DNA from: Betaproteobacteria bacterium
Lineage (GTDB): Bacteria > Pseudomonadota > Gammaproteobacteria > Burkholderiales > JAEUMW01
Direction of reading: 5' to 3'
Length of the DNA stretch: 35,599 bases
Assembly: GCA_016791345.1 (NCBI GenBank)
Contig: JAEUMW010000320.1
Span: 1 to 35,599 of the forward strand
This document shows, one piece after another, positions 15,694 to 24,975 of this stretch (position 1 is the stretch's first letter; the number at the start of each line of letters is the position of its first letter). Made by a program: the position numbers and the translations under genes. The notes beneath the pieces were generated by a model. The model was not told the DNA's origin, made no database searches, and worked only from the letters and a program-made list of their open reading frames with translations.

Positions 15694-16584
15694 GTGAGCG
15701 AGAGCCTGCGCTTCGGCATCGATCTCGGCGGCACCAAGACGGAAGGGATCGTTCTGGATGCGGCAGGGATCGAGCGCTTTCGCCAGCGCGTACCCACCGA
15801 CGCCTCCAGCTACGACAGCGTGCTCGACGGCATCGTCGCCCTCTATCGCGACATGCAGCGGGCGGCCGACGGTGCCGCGCATACACTCGGCATCGGCACT
15901 CCGGGGGCGCTGTCGCGCCGCAGCGGACTGCTCAAGAACTCCAACACCGTGTGCCTGAATGGCATGCCGGTGGCAACCGATCTGCGGGCGCGGCTCGGGC
16001 GCGATTTCGTGCTCGAGAACGATGCCAACTGTTTCGCGCTGGCAGAAGCGCTGCACGGCGCCGGCCGCGGCAGGCGCGTGGTGTTCGGCGTGATCATGGG
16101 TACGGGATGCGGTGGCGGGCTGGTGCTCGATGGCGCCGTGCACACCGGCCTGCAATCGATCGCCGGCGAATGGGGTCACATGTCCATCGATCCCGGCGGA
16201 CCGCTCTGCTACTGCGGGCAGCGCGGCTGCGTCGAGACGTTCATCAGCGGATCCGGCATCGAGCGCCGGTACGCCGAATCGAGTGGCGCGCACACGGCCG
16301 CGACCGACATCGTCGCCGCCTGCCGTGCGGGAGACGCCGCCGCCGGCGCGGTGATGGCCGAATTCTTCGCGCGCTTCGGCCGGTCGATCGCGAATGTCAT
16401 CGCCATCGTCGATCCGGACATCGTGGTGCTCGGTGGCGGTCTTTCGAACATCGACGAACTGTACACGCACGGTGTTGCCGAGGCGGCGCGTTGCGTCTTC
16501 AGCGATTCCCTGGAGACCCCGATCGTGCGTCACGCGCTGGGCGATTCGGCGGGGGTGATCGGCGCCGCGCTGGTGGGCCGCTGA
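15694..16584 (+). CDS. ROK family sugar kinase (fructokinase / Mak-like)
   Basis: The 296-residue protein is a ROK-fold kinase. The N-terminal ATP phosphate loop is DLGGTKTEG at 10-18, the catalytic base is probably Asp110 in LENDANCF, and MGTGCGGG at about 135-142 is a second phosphate-binding loop. The ROK zinc site is His162 of GEWGHMS with Cys172, Cys174 and Cys179 (CYCGQRGC), complete here. It should phosphorylate a hexose with ATP in the cytoplasm. The sequence around GEWGHMSIDP suits fructokinase/manno(fructo)kinase, but glucose or N-acetylhexosamine cannot be excluded. There is no DNA-binding domain, so it is not a ROK repressor. The start is GTG with GGAG about 11 bases upstream. It converges on the PfkB gene with 14 bases between the stops. 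Confidence 0.9.
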   Translation: MSESLRFGIDLGGTKTEGIVLDAAGIERFRQRVPTDASSYDSVLDGIVALYRDMQRAADGAAHTLGIGTPGALSRRSGLLKNSNTVCLNGMPVATDLRARLGRDFVLENDANCFALAEALHGAGRGRRVVFGVIMGTGCGGGLVLDGAVHTGLQSIAGEWGHMSIDPGGPLCYCGQRGCVETFISGSGIERRYAESSGAHTAATDIVAACRAGDAAAGAVMAEFFARFGRSIANVIAIVDPDIVVLGGGLSNIDELYTHGVAEAARCVFSDSLETPIVRHALGDSAGVIGAALVGR

Positions 16585-16598
16585 CTGCCGGGCTCCGG

Positions 16599-17444
16599 TT
16601 ACTTGAGGAGGCGCTGAACCGCTGCTGCCGGCAACGCCGAGGTCGGCCACAGCGTCGCCTCCGTGCCGAACCTGACCGCCATGGCAAGCGCGTCCGGCAT
16701 TGCATACCCGCTCACCAGGCCGTGCACCAGCCCGGCCGCGAATGCGTCCCCGGCACCCGTGGTGTCCACCGTTGCCACGTGGGCGGCGTCTGCATCGAGT
16801 GCGTCGTCGCAGGAGATGGCGCGCGCCCCGTCTGCGCCGGTCGTCAGCACGAACCAGCGCAAGCGCTCCCCGGCCACGCGCCGGCCCAGCGCCCACAGGT
16901 CCCCAGTGGCGGCCTCGCCCAGATCCGAGCGCGACGCAACGATGACCTGCGCGGGTCGTGACCCGACATCCACCGGCGGCACATGCGCTACGACGAGCGA
17001 CTTCTCGGCCTGCTCTGCAAGCAGGGACCCCAGGTCATCACGCCGACTGCGCACGAAGACGGCGTCGGCTGCCAGGTCGCGCAACCGGTACGGCGGATCG
17101 GCTTCCTCGCAGCGGCCGAGATTTGCGATCGTGCGCTCGCCTAACGGGTCGACGAACACCAGGGAGTGCGTCGTGGGGCGCGCCACGCGCGCAACACCCG
17201 AAGTGTCCACCCCGCACGACTGCAGTTCCGTCAACAGCCAGTCACCCGCGGCATCCTCGCCCACGCTCGCGAGCAACGTGACCCGATGCCCTGCCCCGGC
17301 CAGCGTGACGGCAGTGTTGGCGCCACCGCCCCCGAGCCGCGATCCGCCCGGAATACCGTTCAGGTGAGCGCCCGGTCGCAGCGGCTCGACCAGCCGGATG
17401 ACTTCGTCCCGTGCCACCGAGCCGATCACGACGATCCAGGCCAT
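16599..17444 (-). CDS. PfkB/ribokinase family carbohydrate kinase
   Basis: The 281-residue protein is a ribokinase-fold kinase. The N-terminal signature has GGSRLGGGGANTAVTLA (about 33-49), and the C-terminal signature is DTTGAGDAFAAGL at 227-239 with Asp233 as the catalytic base and the anion hole before it. It should phosphorylate a sugar or nucleoside; the substrate is not evident. At 281 residues it is slightly short for the family (usually 300-330), with a reduced lid region near residues 10-30. The ATG at 17444 follows GGGAGGGAG and is preferred to a start 20 codons further up, which would add Gly/Arg-rich residues without homology. It lies 56 bases after the M23 gene and is probably cotranscribed with it. 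Confidence 0.87.
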   Translation of the reverse strand: MAWIVVIGSVARDEVIRLVEPLRPGAHLNGIPGGSRLGGGGANTAVTLAGAGHRVTLLASVGEDAAGDWLLTELQSCGVDTSGVARVARPTTHSLVFVDPLGERTIANLGRCEEADPPYRLRDLAADAVFVRSRRDDLGSLLAEQAEKSLVVAHVPPVDVGSRPAQVIVASRSDLGEAATGDLWALGRRVAGERLRWFVLTTGADGARAISCDDALDADAAHVATVDTTGAGDAFAAGLVHGLVSGYAMPDALAMAVRFGTEATLWPTSALPAAAVQRLLK

Positions 17445-17500
17445 TCGTTGTCTCCCTCCCTGCTGTCGTAGGCCACCGCCGGCGGGGCCGGCACGCCCCC

Positions 17501-18334
17501 TCAAGCAAGAAACAACGCCGGGTCCACGGCGACGGTATTCAAGTAAACGGAAAAATGCAGGTGCGGCCCCGTGACCCGCCCGGTTGCGCCGACCTTGCCG
17601 ATGGGCGCGCCGGCTGCGACCACGGCACCTGTGCGAGCACCCACCGCGGAGAGATGCGCGTAAAGCGTGAGCAGCCCCTGACCGTGGTCGAGGATCATCG
17701 TCCGGCCCGAGAAGAAATAATCGCCGACGTCAACCACCTTCCCCGCCGCTGCTGCGGCCACGGCAGTGCCCTGCGCTGCGGCGATGTCCATGCCATTGTG
17801 CGGGCTGCGCGGCTGCCCGTTGAAGAAGCGCCGCAATCCGAACGAACTCGAGCGTGGCCCGGGCACCGGCTGGACGAGTCGCAACGTCGCCGGTGGCGAC
17901 TCCGAGAAGGTCCGCCGCACCTCCTCCAGATGTGCGCGCTCCCGCTCGTAGCGCGCGAGGTCCTCCGGCGAGAGTTCCACCTGTCCGGGCTTGACCTTGA
18001 GATGCTGTTCCGCGTACTGCTTGGCGGTCACCTCGATCGCAAAACGCTTTCCGGCGCCTCCCGCTGCCTCGCGCGTCACCCACAATTGCGAGCCCGGTCG
18101 GGCGTCGAGCGGGATGCCCACCCACGCCGTCCAGTGATCGGCCTCGCGCAGGACCAGCACGCGGTCATCGCCGAGACGAGCCTGCGGTGCCGCAGCCGCG
18201 GCACCGAGGTCGATGCGTGCCACACCGCCGGGGACGCTCGCCATGCGCGGCAGGCTCTCGGCGAATGCCGCGGGCATCCACGGTGGAAGGGTCATCATCG
18301 TGCCAAATGAAACGAGAAAGCAACGGCGGTTCAT
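17501..18334 (-). CDS. Exported M23 (LytM) family peptidase
   Basis: The 277-residue protein has an N-terminal signal peptide (MNRRCFLVSF..., hydrophobic to about 20, likely cleaved after AFA near residue 25). The mature part has an N-terminal region (about 30-150) that may be a beta-rich domain with a short Glu/Arg helix (EDLARYERERAHLEEV). The C-terminal LytM domain (about 155-277) has the Zn ligands His179 and Asp183 in HNGMD and His260 in HLHF, with the further His258, so it looks catalytically competent. It should cut peptidoglycan cross-bridges in the periplasm. The ATG at 18334 is chosen for its signal peptide; the frame is open to 18448 without homology. The divergent neighbour is an MltF-like lipoprotein, suggesting a cell-wall pair. 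Confidence 0.88.
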   Translation of the reverse strand: MNRRCFLVSFGTMMTLPPWMPAAFAESLPRMASVPGGVARIDLGAAAAAPQARLGDDRVLVLREADHWTAWVGIPLDARPGSQLWVTREAAGGAGKRFAIEVTAKQYAEQHLKVKPGQVELSPEDLARYERERAHLEEVRRTFSESPPATLRLVQPVPGPRSSSFGLRRFFNGQPRSPHNGMDIAAAQGTAVAAAAAGKVVDVGDYFFSGRTMILDHGQGLLTLYAHLSAVGARTGAVVAAGAPIGKVGATGRVTGPHLHFSVYLNTVAVDPALFLA

Positions 18335-18451
18335 GGAACGGGCAAGCAGGCGACGGCGCGTGAATATACGCGAAGCCGCCCGGACGCTCCAGGCGAGTGT
18401 CAATCGCCGTGAAGCAACGCGGTAGAATGCGCCTCCAGTCGATTGCACGCA

Positions 18452-20041
18452 ATGCAGATTCCACCCGAGCCGCCTCGCGTCAGGCCACCACGCGCCGCCG
18501 AATGCCTGCGTCTGAAACTGGCGCGCTGCATCGCCGGCCTTGCCTGCATTTGCCTCGGTCTCCTCGCCGCCTGCAACCGGGACGCGTCACAGCCTCCGCC
18601 TTCCCCTGCGGCTCCGAACGGGCTGACGGGATCGACAGATGTCGGCACTCCCGAGAAGACCTCCGCAGGTACTGCGGGAGAGCCCGTGACGCTGGCCGAC
18701 GGATCCCTGCTGCGCTTTCGCAGCACGGTGGACCGGCGACTCGATCGGCTGCCGCTGCGCGAGATCGACACCTTGCGCGTGCTGGTCAACTACACGCGCA
18801 CGAACTTCTTCGTGAGCAAGCACGAGCCGCGCGGCTTCGAATACGAGTATCTGCGCGAGTTCGAGCGCTTCCTGAACGAGCGCGTGCGACGGCAGAAGCA
18901 TCCGATCCGGCTCGAATTCGTCGTCACCGACCTCGATCGCGCCTTGCCGGACCTGCTCGAGGGGCGAGGTGACATCGCCGCCGCGAGCCTCACCATCACG
19001 CCCGCGCGGCAGCAGAAGGTGGACTTTTCGCTGCCCTATCTGGTCGACGTCGACGAGATCGTGGTCACGAATCGCAAGGTGTCCGCGCCGGCCTCGCTCG
19101 CGGCCCTCGGTGGCAAGCGCATAGTCGTCGTGCGCGGTTCGAGCTACGCCGAGCATCTGCAGGCACTCGCGCGGGCACAGCGGGCGGCGGGGAAAGCCCC
19201 CGTCGAGGTGGTCGAAGCAAGTTCCGGCATCGAGTCCGAAGACATTCTCGAACTCGTCAATGCCGGCGTCGTAGACTATACCGTGGTCGATTCCCACCGG
19301 GCAAAGCTGTGGGCCCAGGTGCTGCCCATGATCGCCGTGCACGAGAAGCTGGCGGTGAACGTGGGCGGCAACATCGCCTGGGCGGTGCGTCCGGAAAGCC
19401 GCGAGCTGCGTGAGGCGCTCGACGCCTTCATCGACCAAGACGGTGCCCGCAGCACCCTGAACCGGATGATCTTCGACCGCTATTTTCGGGACACGCGCTG
19501 GATCGAGAATCCGGAGGCGCGCCCGCTGTTGAGGCGCCAGGCGGCCGTGGTGGAAGCCATCAAGAAGTACAGCGCCGCCGCCGGACTCGACTGGCGGCTC
19601 GTGCTGGCGCAGGCGCTCGCCGCGTCAAATCTGGAGTCGGGGCGCCGCGGCGCCGACGGGGCAATCGGCATCATGCAGGTGACGCCGGAGATGGCGGCGA
19701 AGGTCGGGGTGACCGACATCGACCGACCGGAGCGCAACATCGAGGCTGGCGTGCGCTATCTCGCGAGCTTGCGCGACGAGTACGCCCGCGGCGACCGCGC
19801 CGATGCGGGAAGCATGGATCTCGCCGTCGCCGCCTACCGCATGGGACCACGCCAGGTGCAGACGCTGCAGCGCTACGCGCGCGACCTGGGCCTCGACCCT
19901 GCCCGCTGGGAAAGAAACGTCGAGCTGGTGGCGGACCTCACGCTCGGCGATCAGCGCACGCACGAAGTGAACGAGGTCTATCTCTATTTCGAGGCTTTTC
20001 GCCTCGACGAAGCAGCGGGTAGCCCGCCCGCGCGCCGCTGA
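18452..20041 (+). CDS. MltF-like lipoprotein with degenerate transglycosylase domain
   Basis: The 529-residue protein is a probable lipoprotein: a basic N-terminus, hydrophobic core and LLAAC lipobox with Cys41. Residues about 85-325 form a type 3 periplasmic solute-binding domain (LRVLVNYTRTNFF, RGDIAAASLTITPAR, KVDFSLPY), as in MltF. Residues about 365-475 form a lysozyme-like SLT domain with GAIGIMQVTPEMA and AAYRMGPRQV. By ungapped comparison with MltF (AYQESHW), the catalytic Glu position is Ala391 in LAASNL, and the Asn of the usual AYN motif is Arg463. It is therefore probably not a working transglycosylase but a sensor, scaffold or regulator. The ATG at 18452 is preferred to a TTG nine bases upstream. 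It is divergent from the M23 gene and convergent with purA. Confidence 0.85.
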   Translation: MQIPPEPPRVRPPRAAECLRLKLARCIAGLACICLGLLAACNRDASQPPPSPAAPNGLTGSTDVGTPEKTSAGTAGEPVTLADGSLLRFRSTVDRRLDRLPLREIDTLRVLVNYTRTNFFVSKHEPRGFEYEYLREFERFLNERVRRQKHPIRLEFVVTDLDRALPDLLEGRGDIAAASLTITPARQQKVDFSLPYLVDVDEIVVTNRKVSAPASLAALGGKRIVVVRGSSYAEHLQALARAQRAAGKAPVEVVEASSGIESEDILELVNAGVVDYTVVDSHRAKLWAQVLPMIAVHEKLAVNVGGNIAWAVRPESRELREALDAFIDQDGARSTLNRMIFDRYFRDTRWIENPEARPLLRRQAAVVEAIKKYSAAAGLDWRLVLAQALAASNLESGRRGADGAIGIMQVTPEMAAKVGVTDIDRPERNIEAGVRYLASLRDEYARGDRADAGSMDLAVAAYRMGPRQVQTLQRYARDLGLDPARWERNVELVADLTLGDQRTHEVNEVYLYFEAFRLDEAAGSPPARR

Positions 20042-20054
20042 AAGAGTTGGGCGC

Positions 20055-21389
<1,335 letters not shown>

Positions 21390-22547
21390 CTAGGCCATCG
21401 GCAGCACCTGCCAGCGCCCGTCCACGCAACGCAGTTCGCGGTCGATCGCGCCGTCCGCAACCGCCCTGCCGGCCCCGGGCAATTCGACGATCACGACCTC
21501 GCCGGAGCGGCGCAGCATGGCTATTGTCTCACGCAAGGCGGGATCGTCCGAGCAGGGCGCACGAATGCCGCGAGGCCGCGCGGCGTCGGCGCCGATGCCG
21601 GCGATGTCGCGCAGATCGAGGGTGAATCCGGTGGCTGGGCGGGCGCGTCCGAAAGCGCGGCCGATCTCGTCGTAACGCCCGCCGCGGCCGATCGCGTCGG
21701 CCTGTCCCTCGACGTACGCGGCGAACACGATGCCGGTGTGGTAGTGATATCCGCGCAGTTCGCCGAGATCGAACGAACAGCGGACCGGCAGGTCTGCGAT
21801 GGCCTGCGACGCCCGTTCGAGGTCGTCGAGCGCCGCGCGAATCGGCGGGAGATCAGGCAGACGGCGCCGCGCCTCGTGCAGCACCTCCGCCTCGCCGTAC
21901 AGTTCGCCGAGGGCGAGCAGCGCATCGCCGATGGCCTTCGGCAGGCCGCCGACGAGCCTGCGCAGCGCCGGAAAATCCTTGTTGCGCAGGGCCTGCGACA
22001 ACGTGAGCTCACTCGCGGCATCGACTCCACCGCGCGCGATGAGCGCGCGAAACGGTCCCACGTGCCCGAGGTCCAGCTGCAGACTCCTGCAGCCGGCGCA
22101 GGCAAGCGCCTCCAGCATGAGGCGCTGAATCTCGATGTCGCTCTCGATGCCGCCGTGGCCGTAGATCTCGGCGCCGATCTGCAGCAACTCGCGCCGGCGC
22201 GCCGCGCCACCCGGCATCGCATGCAGAACGCTTCCCGCATAACAGAGGCGGGTCACGCCGGAGCGGTTCAGGATGTGCGCGTCGATGCGCGCAACCTGCG
22301 GTGTGATGTCGGCACGCACGCCGAGCAGTCGCCCCGACATCTGGTCGACGAGCTTGAAGGTTCTGAGATCGAGGTCGCGGCCGCTGCCGGTGAGCAGCGA
22401 CTCCACGTATTCGATCAAGGGCGGTGCGACGAGCTCGTAGCCGTGCACGCGGAAAAGGTCGAGGAGCACGCGGCGCAAGCCCTCGATGCGCGCCGCCTCG
22501 GTCGGCAGCACGTCGTCGATGTGGTCAGGCAGACGCCAGTTGTCCAT
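21390..22547 (-). CDS. hisZ: ATP phosphoribosyltransferase regulatory subunit HisZ
   Basis: The 385-residue protein resembles histidyl-tRNA synthetase but lacks its anticodon-binding domain. Motif 2-like LCYAGSVLHAMPGGAARRREL and LQIGAEIYG, and a HisRS-like GYHYHTGIVFAAYVEG block, are visible. HisZ partners with the short form of HisG, where it is needed for activity and histidine feedback on the first step of histidine synthesis. That implies a short HisG elsewhere in the genome. True hisS is present separately in the same gene run, which supports HisZ here. The ATG at 22547 starts MDNWRLPDHIDDVLP, typical of betaproteobacterial HisZ. It is placed between the DUF2065 gene and purA, with 21- and 39-base gaps. 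Confidence 0.93.
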   Translation of the reverse strand: MDNWRLPDHIDDVLPTEAARIEGLRRVLLDLFRVHGYELVAPPLIEYVESLLTGSGRDLDLRTFKLVDQMSGRLLGVRADITPQVARIDAHILNRSGVTRLCYAGSVLHAMPGGAARRRELLQIGAEIYGHGGIESDIEIQRLMLEALACAGCRSLQLDLGHVGPFRALIARGGVDAASELTLSQALRNKDFPALRRLVGGLPKAIGDALLALGELYGEAEVLHEARRRLPDLPPIRAALDDLERASQAIADLPVRCSFDLGELRGYHYHTGIVFAAYVEGQADAIGRGGRYDEIGRAFGRARPATGFTLDLRDIAGIGADAARPRGIRAPCSDDPALRETIAMLRRSGEVVIVELPGAGRAVADGAIDRELRCVDGRWQVLPMA

Positions 22548-22568
22548 GCTCGACGTGCTCCGCCGCCG

Positions 22569-22754
22569 TCAGTCGAGCAGAACCAGCAACAGCAGGCCGG
22601 CCAGCATGGAAGTCAGGCCGATGAAGCGGATCTGACCGTCGCTCAGCTCGATCATCCGTCGGAACGCCTCCTTCCAGATTGACGGTGCGGCAAAGGGCAG
22701 CGCGCCCTCCAGGACGAGCACGAGCGCCAGCGCCGTCACGAGTGTGCCCGTCAT
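22569..22754 (-). CDS. DUF2065 small membrane protein (YjeT-like)
   Basis: The 61-residue protein has two hydrophobic helices, at about 4-22 and 42-60, joined by a short loop with WKEAFRRMIELSDGQIRFIG. This matches the DUF2065/YjeT family of two-helix inner-membrane proteins, commonly found next to hflC and purA in proteobacteria. Its function is unknown; position next to hflKC hints at a link to the FtsH-HflKC membrane quality-control complex, which is inference only. ATG start; 57 bases after hflC and 21 before hisZ. Confidence 0.82.
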   Translation of the reverse strand: MTGTLVTALALVLVLEGALPFAAPSIWKEAFRRMIELSDGQIRFIGLTSMLAGLLLLVLLD

Positions 22755-22811
22755 GGATGGACCTGGCGGACGCTGCCGTTCAGTGCGCGCGGGACAACCG
22801 TCCGCGCCGCG

Positions 22812-23699
22812 TCATCTCGATCCCTTCCCGGCCGACCCCTGGTTCTTGAAGTACTTGAAGAACTCCGTGTTCGGATCCATCACGAGGACGTCGCTCTTGC
22901 TCTTGAAGCTCTGCCGGTAGGCCTCCAGGCTGCGATAGAACGAGTAGAACTCCGGGCTCTGCTCGAAGGCCTGCGCATAGATGGCCGACGCCTTCGCGTC
23001 GCCCTCGCCCTTGATCTTCTGCGCCTCCGAGTAAGCCTCGGCGAGAATGACCTCGCGCTGCCGATCGGCGTCGGCGCGTATCTTTTCAGATTCCGCCGCA
23101 CCCATCGAGCGCAACTCGTTCGCCACCTTCTTCCGTTCCGCCTCCATGCGGCGATACACGGATTCGCTCACGTCCTGCGGCAAGTCGACGCGCTTCAAGC
23201 GCACGTCGAGCACCTGCACGCCGATCTTCTTCGCATCCTCGTTCGCGCGCTCACGCATGAGGTCCATGATCTTGTCGCGTTCACCGGAGACGACATCGTG
23301 GATCGTGCGCTTGCCGAACTCCGCACGCAGGCTGTCGTTGATGGTCTGCAGAAGACGTGTCTGCGCCCGGGGCTCATCGCCGCCTACGCTGATGTAATAC
23401 TGTTTCACGTCCGAGATGCGCCACTTGACGAAGTAGTCGACGAGCACGTTCTTCTTCTCGGACGTGATGAAGCGTTCCGGCTCGCTGGTCTCGAACGTCT
23501 GTATGCGCATGTCGAAAAAGCGCACGTTGTCCACCATCGGAATCTTGAAGTAGAGACCGGGCTTGGTCGCCACCGAGATGATTTCCCCGAAGCGCAGCAC
23601 GATGGCGCTCTGCCGTTGATCGACGGTGAACATGGACAGGCTCAGCACGATCAGTGCGACGATCGCGACGACGACGATCAAACCGATATTGCGCGCCAT
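22812..23699 (-). CDS. hflC: FtsH protease modulator HflC
   Basis: The 295-residue protein has one N-terminal membrane helix (IGLIVVVAIVALIVLSLSMF) and a periplasmic SPFH/prohibitin domain (VDQRQSAIVLRFGEI onward). A long helical region follows (about 160-240) with EAYSEAQKIKGEGDAKASAIYAQAF split across it. HflC joins HflK in a large cage around the membrane protease FtsH and restrains its activity. The ATG at 23699 overlaps the hflK stop by one base (TGATG), so translation is likely coupled; a GTG one codon earlier is possible. Confidence 0.95.
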   Translation of the reverse strand: MARNIGLIVVVAIVALIVLSLSMFTVDQRQSAIVLRFGEIISVATKPGLYFKIPMVDNVRFFDMRIQTFETSEPERFITSEKKNVLVDYFVKWRISDVKQYYISVGGDEPRAQTRLLQTINDSLRAEFGKRTIHDVVSGERDKIMDLMRERANEDAKKIGVQVLDVRLKRVDLPQDVSESVYRRMEAERKKVANELRSMGAAESEKIRADADRQREVILAEAYSEAQKIKGEGDAKASAIYAQAFEQSPEFYSFYRSLEAYRQSFKSKSDVLVMDPNTEFFKYFKNQGSAGKGSR

Positions 23700-24880
23700 C
23701 ACCGTGCCTCCCTGTCGCGACCGCGGAAGGAGTCGCGGGAACGCACCGGCGTATCCGCAGGCGGCACCGCCTCCGGAATCGCCGTCGGTTTTGCGCTGGC
23801 GTCGGCCGCCGGCGCTGCGGCGCCCGACATCTGCATCAGCTTGTCGAGCGGCAGCATCAGCAGATTGTTGCCGCCCTTCTGGTCGACCAGCACCTTGGTG
23901 ACGTTGCCGAAGATCTGCTGCATGGTGTCGAGATACATGCGGTCGCGGGTCACGGCGGGCGCCTTCTGGTACTCGACCAGCACCTGGCGGAAGCGGCTTG
24001 CATCGCCGTCGGCGGTGGCGATGACGCGCTGCCGATAGCCGTCGGCTTCCTGCGTGAGGCGCGATGCCATGCCGGCAGCACGCGGGATGACGTCGTTCGC
24101 GTACGCCTGCCCTTCGTTCTTCAGGCGCTCGCGATCCTGACCGGCCTTGACCGCATCGTCGAACGCGGCCTGCACCTGCTCGGGCGGCTGTGCATTCTGC
24201 ATGGTGACCTTGCTGACCTCGATGCCGGTCCGGTAGCGATCGAGGATCTCCTGCAGGAGCTTCTGCACCGATGCCGCCACCTGCTCGCGCCCCTCATAGA
24301 GCACGAAATCCATCTTGCTTTTGCCGACAACTTCGCGGATCGCGGTTTCCGCCGCCTGCATCACCGCCTCGTCCGGATTGCGGTTGTTGAAGAGGAAGTC
24401 CTCGGGGTTCTTGACCAGGTACTGGACGGCGAACTGCAGGTCGATGATGTTTTCGTCATCGGTGAGCATCAGCGATTCCTTGAGCACCTTGCTCTTCACG
24501 GTCGCCCGATAGCCGACCTCCACCGTGCGCACCTGCGACACGTTCACGATCTCCGCGCTTTCGAACGGAAACGGAATATGCCATTGCAGGCCAGGCTGCG
24601 TGGTCTGCAGGTACTTGCCGAAACGCAGCACTACGCCGCGCTGGCTGGCGTCGACGATATAGAAGCCGCTGGCGAGCCACAGCGCGACGGCAATCGCCAC
24701 CACGAGACCGGCGCCGCCGGGAATGCGGGCGAGCGGAGAGCGTCCGGGCTCGCTCGGGCCGCCGCCCCGGCCGCCGAACATCTTGTTGAACTTCTGCGTG
24801 AGGTTGCGCCACAGCTCGTCGAGGTCCGGCGGACCTTCGTTGCTGCCGCGGCGACCCCAATTGGGATCATTGAGAGCCAC
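23699..24880 (-). CDS. hflK: FtsH protease modulator HflK
   Basis: The 393-residue protein starts with a short cytosolic Gly-rich tail (DPNWGRRG, MFGGRGGG), then a membrane helix near 60-80 (AGLVVAIAVALWLASGFY) and an SPFH domain starting IVDASQRGVVLRFGKY. The C-terminal half has the long helix that builds the HflKC cage (QDRERLKNEGQAYANDVI). Together with HflC it surrounds FtsH. The start is GTG at 24880, giving the usual ALNDPNWG opening; the frame stays open upstream, but those residues have no homology. It follows hflX by 95 bases. Confidence 0.95.
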   Translation of the reverse strand: MALNDPNWGRRGSNEGPPDLDELWRNLTQKFNKMFGGRGGGPSEPGRSPLARIPGGAGLVVAIAVALWLASGFYIVDASQRGVVLRFGKYLQTTQPGLQWHIPFPFESAEIVNVSQVRTVEVGYRATVKSKVLKESLMLTDDENIIDLQFAVQYLVKNPEDFLFNNRNPDEAVMQAAETAIREVVGKSKMDFVLYEGREQVAASVQKLLQEILDRYRTGIEVSKVTMQNAQPPEQVQAAFDDAVKAGQDRERLKNEGQAYANDVIPRAAGMASRLTQEADGYRQRVIATADGDASRFRQVLVEYQKAPAVTRDRMYLDTMQQIFGNVTKVLVDQKGGNNLLMLPLDKLMQMSGAAAPAADASAKPTAIPEAVPPADTPVRSRDSFRGRDREAR

Positions 24881-24975
24881 GTGCCATCCCGTCAGCGTCG
24901 TTGGATGAAATGAATGGATCCCGCGTGCCGCATGACCGCATCGGTCAGGACACAAGCGGTGGGAGGTTCGGACAA

